64,000 nucleotides of DNA from Pratylenchus scribneri (lineage: Eukaryota; Nematoda; Chromadorea; Rhabditida; Pratylenchidae), in assembly GCA_030063045.1 (NCBI GenBank), contig JAQSEB010000041.1:868001-932000 (forward strand), written 5' to 3'. Made by a program: the position numbers and the translations under genes. The notes under the pieces are model-generated. The model worked only from the letters and a program-made list of their open reading frames with translations. It ran no database searches and was not told where the DNA came from. Below are positions 35,301 through 46,595 of this stretch, piece after piece. Every line of letters starts with the position of its first letter. The stretch's first letter is position 1.

Positions 35301-38300
35301 AATTGTATTAAACCTAAGCCATGATATTATAAAACGATGGTCTTGATGAGATCTATCGCTGTGTATATGGTTTGAGAGGATCCGGTATAAACCACTGAAG
35401 CGTTATCGTTATAAACCATTAAACCATTATAATCTTTTGGTCATTTACAATTTTTCTACTTTTTTTAATACCGAATTTCTTTTACAAGCTCACTCTCTAT
35501 TAAAAGCTCACCTAAGAGAGGCTCTGAAATTTAAAAGTCTATGGTATTTTAATAGAAGAAAATACGGTATTTCAATTAGAAGTCCAATGTGCTTATAAAT
35601 TTTAGAGCCCCACCAAATGACGAAAAAATCATAATTTTTATCTTTTTTACTTTAAAAATCTTAAAAAGGGGCTATTATTGGAGAAGGGGCCAATATTAGA
35701 AAAATACGGTATTTTCTATATTTAAAACTTTTGGGTTAACCTCGGAATACACCAACAGAGGCCAAAGTAGACAAAGGACAATGGCCAATGCGAGCAAAAC
35801 TTGGAGGAATGCGAGGCGAAGGCCGGCGGCCTGTTGCCTTTGACGGCCTTTGTCCAGGCAAATGATGGAATAGCAAGTACGGGAAATGAGCAAAACAATG
35901 ACGGGTGCCGAAAATTTGTTCAGTGAATCGAAGAGGAGATAGGCCCGACAAGCCAGGAGGCCAAAACGCCAAGTCCCATTCAGAATTTCCAAATTCAGGA
36001 GAACCATGCCTGAAGGGCGGAATTTGAATGGAATTAATTTATTAGAAGAGAGAAGCAGGAATAGAGCCCTTTTGGGAGAATGGCTTTATAATAACATTAA
36101 TAATATATGAAGAATTTTCACTGAATTTTTATGTCAAATTAAAGGACGGACGGGATTGGAATTGAAAAAAAAATTTATTTGGTTTAAAATTTTATGACCC
36201 AAAAAAAGTCGAAAAAATGATAGAAATTCATCCTTTCCCGGAATGAAACACATTTGGGTGATGAGGTAGAAATACATTATATTTTCCGGAAAGGAATACA
36301 TTTCCAGAACAAAATATACAATTGGACAATTAAAAATTTTCAGGAAAGAAAAAATTTTGGGGAAAAAAATTTTTTTCCAGAAAGAAAGAAGACAGAAAGG
36401 TGGCAGAAACACATTTTCCTGACTGAATGAACCACAAAATTTTAGCAAAAACACGAGAGTTGTAATTCTATTTTCGAATCATATTTCCTCAAATTTTATA
36501 CCATTTTATTTATGGTAACCATGACTTTTTGCCCTTTAAAATGACATAAAATTTGTCGAAAATTGTAAAGTGCTTCGTGAGCTATGAAGCCACACATTTT
36601 TGTGTACTGAGTCTACCCAATTTAGATTTTAAAAAAGGATTAAAAAACATATGATTTAATTTTTGAAATGAAAGAGACCAAAAGGCAAAAAGAGTCTAGA
36701 GCTTAATTTGTATGGCTTCAGCAGATACGAAAAATAACCTTTCCTTATTTTGCATTAAAAAAATTTCCTCGAGGTACGACGAAAGGATTAACAAAAAAAT
36801 GTCATCAATTTGGCACTGTGCTTACCAAACATTGTGGCCAAATCCGAAACGCAAAGGGCCAAAATATGGCAAAGAATTGATTTTGGCACACGGACTTGGG
36901 CCAACCAAAGGAGTGGGGCAACGACGAAGAACACCCATGAATTGGCCAAAAAGCCCAACAAATTGCAGGCCAAATAGGTGATGGCCACAAATTGACGAAA
37001 ACCCTGTAAAATGAATTTTGTATTACGGAGGGAAGGGGGATCGAAGATCGATAAGGGACGATTTAATAGTACTGCTGTCATTTCAATATTTATTAGTCCA
37101 TTCTTTTGGCCATAACTCAACGAGGCAAATGCAAATTTGGGAAGGCGATATATTATTTGAAAGCTCAAAGTGTCTTCCAAAAATTGGCCCATTTAAATTA
37201 TAAAAAATCTAGGCTTTAAAAAAGTTACAATTCTTTGATTGGCTAAATAGGCGGAATTATTCTAACCAGGCGGAATTAAAAATCAGAACAGTCGGAATTA
37301 ATAAAATCAGAACAGGCGGAATTAAAAATCAGAACAGGGGGAATTAAAAATCAGAACAGGCGGAATTAAAAATCAGAATAGGCGGAATTAAAAATCAGAA
37401 CAGGGGGAATTAAAAATCAGAACAGGCGGAATTAAAAATCAGAACAGGCGGAATTAATAAAATCAGAACAGGGGGAATTAAAAATCAGAACAGGCGGAAT
37501 TAAAAATCAGAACAGGCGGAATTAATAAAATCAGAACAGGGGGAATTAAAAATCAGAACAGGCGGAATTAAAAATCAGAACAGGCGGAATTAAAAATCAG
37601 AACAGGGGGAATTAAAAATCAGAACAGGCGGAATTAATAAAATCAGAACAGGGGGAATTAAAAATCAGAACAGGCGGAATTAAAAATCAGAACAGGCGGA
37701 ATTAAAAATCAGAACAGGGGGAATTAAAAATCAGAACAGGCGGAATTAAAAATCAGAACAGGGGGAATTAAAAATCAGAACAGGCGGTTTAAAAATCAGA
37801 ATAGGCGGAATTAAAAATCAGAACAGGGGGAATTAAAAATCAGAACAGGCGGAATTAAAAATCAGAATAGGCGTAATTAAAAATCAGAACAGGGGGAATT
37901 AAAAATCAGAACAGGCGGAATTAAAAATCAGAATAGGCGGAATTAAAAATCAGAACAGGGGGAATTAAAAATCAGAACAGGCGGAATTAAAAATCAGAAT
38001 AGGCGGAAAGGGGAAGTAAAAATCAGAACAGGCGGAATTATTCTTACTAATGATTGGAATAAACCCGAATTTGTTTGTTAAGGAAAACCCGCCTATTTTA
38101 CAAATTGTTTTAACATTTCAAAACACAAATAGAAAAGCCACTTTTAGAGGGCATTTAGGGCCAAAAATGGCATATCGCCTTCCTGAATTGGTTGCTACCT
38201 TCTTGAGATAGTATGACCAAAAGAATGAATAGCCTTTGAAAATGTCCTATTAAGGATGAGGGTACTTGCCTTCAACGGCATCAACAATTCAATTCGGGTG

Positions 38301-38386
38301 AAATTCGGCTCCAAATGTAAATAATCGGTGGAGGGGAATAATGCAGCTGCCATCGAATTTGTGCCGCCACCTTCAGTGGATGTCAT
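32374..38386 (-). CDS. Rhodopsin-family GPCR, somatostatin/neuropeptide-receptor-like
   Basis: Eight exons, 483 aa: 38270-38386, 36826-37003, 35741-36009, 34927-34973, 34800-34874, 33774-34102, 33137-33314, 32374-32632. All phases agree. Intron 1 uses a textbook GC donor (AAG|GCAAGT). The short N-terminus has an N-glycosylation site (NFT). TM1-TM2 lie in exon 2, TM3-TM4 in exon 3, TM5-TM6 in exon 6 and TM7 in exon 7, followed by a Gln/Arg-rich tail. TM3 keeps Cys, then FDSLN, aligning with the Asp and Asn of somatostatin/opioid receptors. However, DRY reads TCY, and the TM7 NPxxY reads YPAIF. TM6 retains CWTPYW. ICL3 carries an Asn/His-rich run. Family and membrane location are clear. The ligand is unknown, and coupling may be unusual given the DRY loss. 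Confidence 0.88.
32695..33003. repeat. Family B foldback repeat in the last GPCR intron
   Basis: Left end TTTTGGCCATATCTCAACGA, right end CACGAGATATGGCCAAAAG, with the canonical GAGTGGAATAAACCCGAATT core. One of the best-preserved copies. Confidence 0.8.
33386..33726. repeat. Family A foldback repeat in a GPCR intron
   Basis: Perfect outer arms AACTTGACGCCGTTTA and its inverse TAAACGGCGTCAAGTT. Lies between exons 33774-34102 and 33137-33314. Confidence 0.85.
35468..35715. mobile_element. Family C remnants
   Basis: Three ends resembling TACCGTAAATTC...ATTAGAAG lie close together (about 35468, 35560-35580 and 35690-35715). They suggest one degraded element plus a second partial copy. In the GPCR intron upstream of the exon 34927-34973. 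Confidence 0.45.
37100..38225. repeat. Family B foldback repeat split by a tandem array
   Basis: The left half (37100-37241) ends at TTACAATTCTTTGATTGG. The right half (38048-38225) resumes TGATTGGAATAAACCCGAAT and runs to the usual TCTTGAGATA end. The intervening sequence is the 22-bp array. The seven bases TGATTGG occur on both sides, like a target duplication or a slippage footprint. The whole lies in GPCR intron 1. Confidence 0.8.
37243..38047. repeat. 22-bp tandem array inside a family B element
   Basis: About 35 units of GGCGGAATTAAAAATCAGAA plus CA, with GGGGG, TTAATAAAATC and AATAGG variants arranged semi-regularly. Both ends carry GGCGGAATTATTCT, which differs from the internal units, so the array has defined edges. 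Confidence 0.88.
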
Positions 38387-38724
38387 TTTTTCGCGACACT
38401 TAAATATATTTTTTTTTGTTGCTGTTTATTTGCCCTTTTCTGGAATTTGGGAATAAAGTTTTTTTTTTCTATTTATTTGTCCAATATGGAAATGAATGTT
38501 TTTTTTTTTGGTTTGTTTGCTTTATATGGAATTTAGGTATGTTTACGCGTTTTACCGAAAAAAGTACTTTAAAACTTTCAACTTGTTTTGCTATTTTAAT
38601 ATTTACATATAAATTTGATATTCTGAACTGTTTTTTATGGATTTTCCTTATGCCAATCCGAAAACATCACTCTGGTTTTATTTGCCTTATAGGGGAAATT
38701 TGGTAAACAATGAATGAATGGAAG

Positions 38725-39066
38725 AGCCCCAATTTGTTGCGGTTTTTTATTAATAATTCATCAAGGACTGAACAAATTTTATTGTTTTTGTTATCAAAAT
38801 TAAAGAGTAGATATTTGGCTATCAAATGATATTAATTTTATTTAAATTAGTTCAAAATTGATGGAGTTATGTCCAAAAATCCACTTACAATTTTGTTAAT
38901 TCATTATAAAGGTCATTTTAAAAGATTTTTGGACATAACTCCATCAATTTTGAACCAATTTAAATAAAATTAATTTCATTTGATAGCCAAAAGTCTGCTC
39001 TTCAATTTCACACCAAACATCAAAATTGGTTCACTCCTAGATGAATTATAATAAATGGCACCAAGT
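38725..39066. repeat. Family A foldback repeat
   Basis: Left TAATTCATCAAGGACTGAAC, right GATGAATTATAATAAATGGC ACCAAGTTGG. Immediately upstream of the GPCR start codon (38386), so it could lie in the promoter region. Confidence 0.75.
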
Positions 39067-39954
39067 TGGTTGGGCGCCAAGATAGGCTGTTCCCTACTAT
39101 GTGGAATTTATGAGAAATTGGGGAACAATGAAATGAATGCGAATGAATAATGGATGAAAATTGGCTTATGATGCGATGCAATTTAGAAGATATGCAAAAT
39201 TTGGGGTTCCGGCAGACAATTTAGATATGCAAAATATGGCGCCGAGGGTTCCGGTGTGCAGCAACAAAATAAATTTATTCAATAAATTTTGCGCATTTTT
39301 TCATCATTTTCCAATTATGCAAATGAATGGGTGAGCGGACGGATAAAGCGGATAAAGGCTCAAAAATGAGGCCACATCAATAGGCGATATAGGGAAGGGG
39401 AAGGTCGACCGGGGCCAATTTGAAAGTCAACACTGACTGACTGATGATGAGGTGGCCAATTAAGTGTATATGTGTGTGTGTGTTTGTTCAGCTCGCATCT
39501 TCTTATTATCTTTACACCCATATGCCCCCCCCCCTAAACCCTAGAGGGCAAAAATGGACGACACATTGCCCCCAAGGGAAAAATTACGCATGAGGGAAAT
39601 CGCCTTAAAGGGAATTGAGAGGCGCAAAATGCGCCGAAGAAGAGGAACATCACACAAAAACATATCTACTAATTTCCCCTTGGTAACGAGTAAACGACTG
39701 ACTGACGGTGGTGGTGGTGGCCTCATAAATTTCCGTCATCATCATCAACATTGATGGCACCCACCGACCAACAAAAGGTCAAGAGGGGAATTATGGAATA
39801 TTATTAAAATGGTGGATGGAAGTGGAAGGAATGGAAGCGATAAATGGGATTAACAAAGTGGCCGGGGGCACACCTTCCTCTTCCCCAGTGCCAAAAGTTT
39901 CACTTCCCCTTCCCCAACCAACAGGGATGGCTTCGATTTTTATTTGGATTCGAT

Positions 39955-40300
39955 GTCGATTTTCGGTCATTTTGGCACCGAAATGTCGATTTTCGATTTC
40001 GAGAAATTTTTTGAACCCCTAAATTTCGATTTTCGTTTTAGAGAAATTTTTTGACCCCCTAAATTTCGATTTTCGTTTTAGAGAAATTTTTTGACCTCCT
40101 AAATTTCGATTTTCGACTTCGAGAAATTTTTTGACCTCCTAAATTTCGATTTTCGTTTTAGAGAAATTTTTTGACCTCCTAAATTTCGATTTTCGACTTC
40201 GAGAAATTTTTTGACCTCCTAAATTTCGATTTTCGTTTTAGAGAAATTTTTTGACCTCCTAAATTTCGATTTTCGATTTCGAGAAATTTTTTTGAGACAT
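39955..40300. repeat. 40-bp tandem array
   Basis: About nine units of AAATTTCGATTTTCGTTTTA then GAGAAATTTTTTGACCTCCT. Two unit types, TTTTAGAG and CTTCGAG, alternate in the second half. Confidence 0.85.
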
Positions 40301-42549
40301 CGAAGCCATCCCTGTTCCCCAATGAAACACTCTTTTATAAATGGCAAGCCGAAAAACAACAAATTTTGAACTTTTGTGACTCATTGGGAGAAGACCTACC
40401 TTTCACTTTTTTGGATTAGCTCTAAGTAAGTGAGTGTCGGCACATATTCCCGAAAGTTGCGTTTTCTTTTCCCACACTCCTTGTGCCCCGAAAAACAAAT
40501 TTTGCACTTTTGTTAACCCAAAAGCAGGGGATCCTTTCACGTTGAGAATTTTAAAAAATGGCCAAATGCAAATCAATTTGGTTTATTTTGAGTCTGTGGG
40601 CTTTTTCGTCATACTCAACATTGATGGCACCCATTACAAAAAGGTCAAGAGGGAATTATGGAATATTATTAAAATGGTATGTAAGTGGAAGGAAGGAAAA
40701 GGGAAGGAAATGGAAGGATAGCAATAAATGGGATTAACAAAGTGGCCGGGCACACTTTCCTTTCTCAATGCGCTCTCTCTCTTTTATTATAAATGATGGC
40801 GCGCGACTCAAATGTTTCGCCGAAATTTAATTTTGTTACCGAATTGAATGAATTCCTCCTTGCCTTAAATCATCTCACACAGTGATGGCACCCACCGACC
40901 GAAAGGTCAAAGTGGGAATTATGGAATATAAAATAAATGAAATATTGAGAAGAAAGGAAGGCGACAAATGGGATTATAGCCGAATTAAATGGCACCGGGC
41001 ACACACATCTTCCATCCCCCAATGCCGCGATACTTCTCTTTTATAAATGATGGCGCGCGGCTCAACACAGGTGTTTCGTGGGGACGACAGCAGATCGCGT
41101 GCAAAAATGGCAAAATGAAATGAAAATGGGCAGTCAAAATTGAAATCAGGTGGGCATAAGCGGGTGGATGATGACGCGCAAACAAAGGGCAAAAAAGGGA
41201 TTTGAATTTTGTTGCCGAAAATTAAAAAGAGAAAAAAAATGTAGACTAAATGAACAAAAATGGAATGGAAGAAACCCCAAAATGTATTGGGATTCTGAGA
41301 TTTGGATGAATTTGGCCAAGATTATTTTTTTTTTGGAATTTGTGCCAAAATTTATCGAATTTTGTTACAAAATTAGTAACTAGCACTTCTCACCCAAAAA
41401 AGGTTTCGTTTAAGGCATTTTATCCAAACCTGGTTTTGGGCTATTTATGCAAGGATTGAACCAAAAAAAAACCAATGATATTTTCGGGTTAAACCTATTG
41501 GAAAACCTTTAAAACCAGTTTAAAAACATCATTGAATGTTAAATTAGCAAAAAATTTGGTTTAATTTTGGAATGTTTTTAAAACCAGTTTAAAAATTTGG
41601 TTTAATTTTGGAATGTTTTAAAAATTTGGTTTAATTTTGGAACGATTTGAGCGGCCTTTTAGGCGAAACGAACACGGATGGGGACAGTAAAGGAAATGGG
41701 ATATGTGTCGATTTTTTTTACCAAAAATTAAATACCGCGGCGATACCAAAAATGTAAGAGAGAAACCTCACTCAAATTGGGGGAGTTCAGCAGAGGTTTC
41801 AATTAATTTGGCCAAGGATCTCATTTTTGGATTTAAGTGGCAAAATTTGATGCTAAAAAAGGTACGAAAAGATTGAATATTTGTTTCCGAATTAAATGGA
41901 ATGGATTCCTCTTTCGATGGGATGCAAACAAAAAATGTAGAGAAAATCGCAAAATGCGCGGGGTTGTGAGCAGGGCTGCCAGAATACCCACCCACGGGGG
42001 GCATTTGCCCCCTTTTTGGCATTTTGCCCCCTTTTTTGCCCCCCGAGCCGAGTTGCCCCCCAAATGCCCCCTTTTGATTTTTTATTAAAATTTTCCCCAA
42101 TTGGGTCATTTTTAACTAAAATTTTTCGCATTTTTGACACTTTTTAAAATGCCCCCCCCCCCCCCAAATGCCCCCTTTTTTTCACAAAATGCCCCCCAAA
42201 TGCCCCCTTTTTTTCACAAAATGCCCCCCAAACCGAAAAACCATCTGGCACCCATGGTTGTGAGGCCAATGATGATTCCACTTTGGAAATGGCCAAATTT
42301 TGGTGTGCAAATGGCCAAATATATTTCCGAATTAAATTGACAAAAAACATGTTTATAGAGAAACCCCAAAATGAAGGAATTCTGGGGGGGGGGGGGGGGG
42401 GGGGGTTTTGATGGATTTGAGGCCATGGATTTATTTTATTGAAATTACCAAATTTAGCGAAAGATATTGGCCAAATTTGGTGCAAATAAATCCATTGGTA
42501 ATTTAAGCTGCCAATGATGGATCCAAAAAAGGAAGAGAGGGGCATCGTT

Positions 42550-43500
42550 TACGGAGGATGGAAATGGAAAAATGGAGGAGGCCAATGGTCGAAGTCGATG
42601 TTTGGGGACACGGATGGGAGGGTGTTGGCCAAAATACCCTCATCACAAATCCATCCTCTCCATTTTGGTACTTTTGCACATTAAATGGTCGGTTTTATGT
42701 GGCCAAGGCGGGGGTACCAGGTGCAAAACATTCCCCTCTAGGCTATTGGATTTGACATCAAGGATTTTTGGGAATTGTTTCCTAATTTCATGGGAAACAC
42801 CCTTAAAAATGGGAGACGAAGGGCAAAGGAATAAAAAGGATTGAAATTTGTTTCCGAATTAAATGTGGAAAAACTCCTCGATGGGATAAAGAAATCGCAA
42901 AATGCGGGGAGGTTGGATTGGATTTGGTCAATGATGGGTTTTTGGAATAAAATTTTGGTACTTCCGAAACATAAAATGGCCAAATTTGGTGTGTGCAACA
43001 TTCGAAGCTTTTGCCGATTCCAAAAATGGATAAAAAAATGGAGGAGGCCAATGGTCGAAGTCGATGTTGGAGACACGGACGGAGATGTTTTGTGGCCAAA
43101 ATACCCTCACAAATCCATCCTCTTTTGCACACTAAATGGTCGGTTATGTGGCCAAGGCTGGCCAATGGGGATGAGGAGAGTACCAGGTGCAAAATTTTCC
43201 CCCGCCTCCCTAAACTCCTGGGATTTTTCTAGGAAGAATATTTTGTGGAAAATGGCCAAATTTGCTACAAAATTCGAATCTGTATTGAGGTGGAAGGCTT
43301 CAGATGGATCCAAAAATGGAAGAGGCAACGGTTATGGAGGAGACCAATGGTCGAAGGAAGGCAAAAATACCCTCACAAATCCAACCTCTCCATTTTGGTC
43401 CTTTTGCACACTAAATGGTCGGTTATGTGGCCAAGGCGGGATTGGGGAGTAGTACCAGGTGCAAAAATTTTCCCCCGCCTCCCTAAACTTCTCCCACCCA
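42550..43500. repeat. Three diverged direct copies of a ~230-bp block
   Basis: Copies at about 42555-42780, 43025-43220 and 43330-43495. Shared landmarks are GGAGGCCAATGGTCGAAG, AAAATACCCTCACAAATCCA, ACTAAATGGTCGGTTATGTG and TACCAGGTGCAAAA. The translation is not conserved as a single frame. Confidence 0.65.
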
Positions 43501-44364
43501 CCCACCCCCATTCATTCACATTTCTTTCGGGCAACCACATTTCCCACTAATTGCCCCCTTCACACACACATTTTTTTCACTTGCCCTCTTCCCCCCCCCC
43601 CCCCCCCAATAATATTTAACAGCAGCAGATTGGCAATTGGCGCAAAATTGGCAGCTTTGCTTTTGGCCACATTTCCGGTGTGCCAACTGGCCGGGGCCGA
43701 CCGTCTTGGTCACGGCCACGCTTTTTGCGCCTTTTGCCATCCTCCTCTTTCGGGGTGGAGTGGCGCGCAAACAAGTTTTCCATTCACATTCTCCCGCATT
43801 CATTCATTTTTGTGACTTTGTGGCGGCTTTTTGGCTTTCTTTGAAGTGCTGTGCGCACACAATTGTTCCCAATGAATCAAAGGCGGCAAGTGCGCAAAAG
43901 AAAAGGGAATGGGAAGGCAAAATTGAAGGAGCGGCACAAAGGGAAAAGGCTACAATTTTGGGCATCACATTTAAGGCTTAAGATGAAGGAAAAGCCAGGT
44001 AATTTGCGTGATTCACTCCTCACGGCTCAATACAAAATGGAAGAGAGAAAGAGAGAAAGATGGCAAACTTCCCCCTCTTTGTCTTTTGTAATTCATCAAC
44101 ATCAATTCACCCCATTTTAGAATATTTTTTTGGAAAAAATGGATACCTCTATCAGCTAAATGATTTAAAATTAATGCGTGAAATTTAAAATTACAGTATT
44201 TCTTGGTTTGACTTCATCTAATTATAATTAGCATACACACATATAAGTATATAATCTATGAGCCAATTTTCGATTTCAACTCAAATTTGATCGGTTAGAA
44301 TAACTTGTCATGGCCAAAACTGATTTGAACTTTAGGGCGGAAAAAATCACAAAATTGAAGTGGT

Positions 44365-44778
44365 GGCAAAATTAGAGATCGGACAGAGTGGTCAATCAAG
44401 ATCTTGAACCCAAGATCTTGATAAATCTTGATATTGATATATCTTGACGGATTTTGGTTCAAGATCAAGATTGCAAATTTAAAGAAATTTTTTTCCAATT
44501 TTTTTTTTTCCAAAACGGCCGAGGATCGAAAAATTTTAGTCAAAAATGGACCAAACGATAAATTTTATTAGCCAAAAAAAGCCGTTTAACGGTAAATTTT
44601 TACCTAAAATTTTAAAAAATCTACCAAAATTCTGCCCAAAATTTCTTCAATCAAGTTTTTTTCAAGATCTTGATATTGATAAATTTTAACAAAGTCCGAA
44701 AAAAGTTCAATCAAGATCTTGGTATCAAGATCTTGACCAAATCTTGATATTGATATTGGTCCGAGCTCTAGGCAAAAT
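44365..44778. mobile_element. Short hAT-like element with 8-bp TSD
   Basis: Element 44373-44770 (398 bp). Ends TAGAGATCGGAC and, inverted, TAGAGCTCGGAC. The flanking direct repeat GGCAAAAT is exact at 44365-44372 and 44771-44778. The interior has several copies of CAAGATCTTGATA in both orientations and no ORF. The 8-bp TSD and TAG-type ends fit a non-autonomous hAT element. Confidence 0.85.
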
Positions 44779-45699
44779 GGAGGCCTACCATAGGACACAT
44801 TTATTAGGGCGTATGGGTGTGGATTAGAGTTGCACCCCCGGGGACGGGGATGCGTTCGGGGAGAAATTTTCGGGGATCAAATTTTCGGGGAACATCTCGG
44901 GGCTACCCCGGGGTCATCTTTTTCGGGGACGGGAATTCGGGGATCAAACGGGGATTATTTCGGGGATCCCCGGGGCCCCGGGGAAGAAGACGGGGATTAA
45001 GGGAATTTTTTAAAAAGGCTAAAAAGCATAAAAAATTTTTGCCTTCTGGGTTAAAAATATAAAAATTCAGTATAATTTCATGCTTTTTAGTTGCCCATTG
45101 AAAAAAATAGAGTTAATTTTATCAACATGATTATTATTCCTTACTATGATTTCTTTTCAAATCAATCCTAACTAAGGCATAGGAATAAACTTTTAAATTT
45201 TTTATTTTTTTAAATAAATTTGGATTGAATTGCTATTGTTAATAAAATTCGGATTATGCGGATTTGGAAGGTTATTTGTAGGCTTTTGAAAAATTTGAGT
45301 GGGGGAAATATTAATGTAATGTTTGATCGGAGGCGGCTTTTCCGGCCATCTTATCAAGAATTTTTTAGCTACTCTATTTTTACCCCCACGAAGAAAATTT
45401 TTTAAATTTTAGTTAATTTTAATGCTAGAAATCGTAATTTTTTAATAAAAAGGTATATAAATAAAAGATATTCAGGTGTTGCTGCCGATAGGCGCCACCG
45501 GAGAAAATTTTTTTTAATAATATTATTTTCACTGAAATACAAAATTCCAAGTCTAATAAAATTATTGGCAGTAAAAATAAAAATCATAAAAATTAGACTA
45601 AATGCCATGATTTCCATTTTTGGATGATTTTTGTCTCAATATTTATATTTATATACGACTTGAATTATCTTTATTGTTTATTATTAACTCCTATTTCGT

Positions 45700-46341
45700 G
45701 TTGGAATCAGGGTGGCGATCTCGTCTGAGCGAAAATATGGCAAAGGCATTGAAAAATATGGAAAAAATATGGCAAAATTTTAAAAAAATATGGCATTTTT
45801 TAAAGTTTAGAATTCAATATAAATACATTCAAAAATATTTATTCTTTATATTTATCCGATAATTTCACTTTTTTAAGCAATTCTGGATTGGAAATAAAGA
45901 GATTATATGATTGTTGACAATCAAAATCAGAATTGAATTTTATGGAGACAAGTGAATTAAGTAATTTCATTTTCATTTGGTTTCTTTCATCGGTCTTCAC
46001 ATTTTTGACCACGGAAAAAATAGATTCGCAAAATGCGTTAGATGAAAAAATGGACAATAATTTAGAAACAAGGATTTTTAGATGGATAAAATTTGGGTCT
46101 TTAAAAATTGTTTTCCATTTCTCATCCACATTTAGAGATAAAATTGAGATTTTTTGTCTTTTAATCATGAATAAATTGAAAATATTTAAAAAAATTATTA
46201 AATTTTAAAGATTTTATGCAAAAATTACTAAAATCTCAAAAATATGGCAAAAGTCAAAAATATGGAAAAAAATATGGCGAGATGGTCAAAAATATGGCAA
46301 ATGCCATATAAATATGGCAAAATCGCCACCCTGGTTGGAAT
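45700..46341. mobile_element. Nested hAT element carrying a transposase fragment
   Basis: Element 45708-46333 (626 bp). Inverted ends CAGGGTGGCGAT, the CAGGG start being typical of hAT. Exact 8-bp TSD GTTGGAAT at 45700-45707 and 46334-46341. Subterminal AAATATGGCAAAA words occur on both sides. It contains a reverse-strand ORF with the hAT C-terminal dimerisation region. Confidence 0.9.
45839..46168 (-). pseudogene. hAT transposase C-terminal (dimerisation) fragment
   Basis: A 109-codon ORF ending at a stop near the left end of the nested element. Residues about 40-80 show the hATC pattern: small residues then a Ser/Glu-x-x-FS core (FCESIFSVV), followed by DERNQM and a leucine-rich helix. The catalytic RNase-H-like part is absent, so this is an internally deleted, non-autonomous copy. 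Confidence 0.75.
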
Positions 46342-46595
46342 ACAAAGTTTTTGATATAAAATATTTAAAATATCTATATTCAATGCAAAAATAGCAAAAA
46401 AAGCGGATATTTTTTTCCTTACCAAATCATTTTCGGGGGTCGAAAAAGTCCGGGGATGCAAACGGGGACGGGGATTCCCCGTCACGGGGATCAAATTTTC
46501 GGGGGACAACCCGGGGGTGATTTTCGGGGGAAATGCTCGGGGATCTCCGGGATTTCGGGGATCCCCGTCCCCGGGGGTGCAACCCTAGTGTGGAT

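Larger units (their letters stand above)
38387..44364. other. Gene-poor region with local duplications and homopolymer tracts
   Basis: No exon chain found. It holds family A (38725-39066), a 40-bp array (39955-40300) and three copies of a TTGATGGCACCCA / GGAATTATGGAATAT segment (about 39750, 40620 and 40882). It also holds a pure C14 (42152-42165), G22 (42384-42405) and C17 (43591-43607), and a thrice-repeated block at 42.55-43.50 kb. A 60-codon ORF at 39554 and a Cys-rich reverse ORF near 43.6 kb were not accepted as genes. Confidence 0.5.
44817..46595. mobile_element. hAT-like element with CGGGGAT-rich ends, interrupted by a second hAT element
   Basis: Element 44825-46587. Inverted ends TAGAGTTGCACCCCCGGGGA and TAGGGTTGCACCCCCGGGGA. 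Exact 8-bp TSD GTGTGGAT at 44817-44824 and 46588-46595. Both subterminal regions are dense in CGGGGAT words, unlike the AT-rich surroundings. No transposase of its own was found. A second element sits inside at 45708-46333. Confidence 0.88.

Noticed and set aside
39554..39754. Short Arg-rich forward ORF with ATG and a possible donor
   Set aside because: No downstream exon found. It is followed by a locally triplicated non-coding segment.
43516..43981. Cys-rich reverse ORF and overlapping forward ORF
   Set aside because: Adjacent to homopolymer C and a repeated block, no start or splice context, and no recognisable domain.
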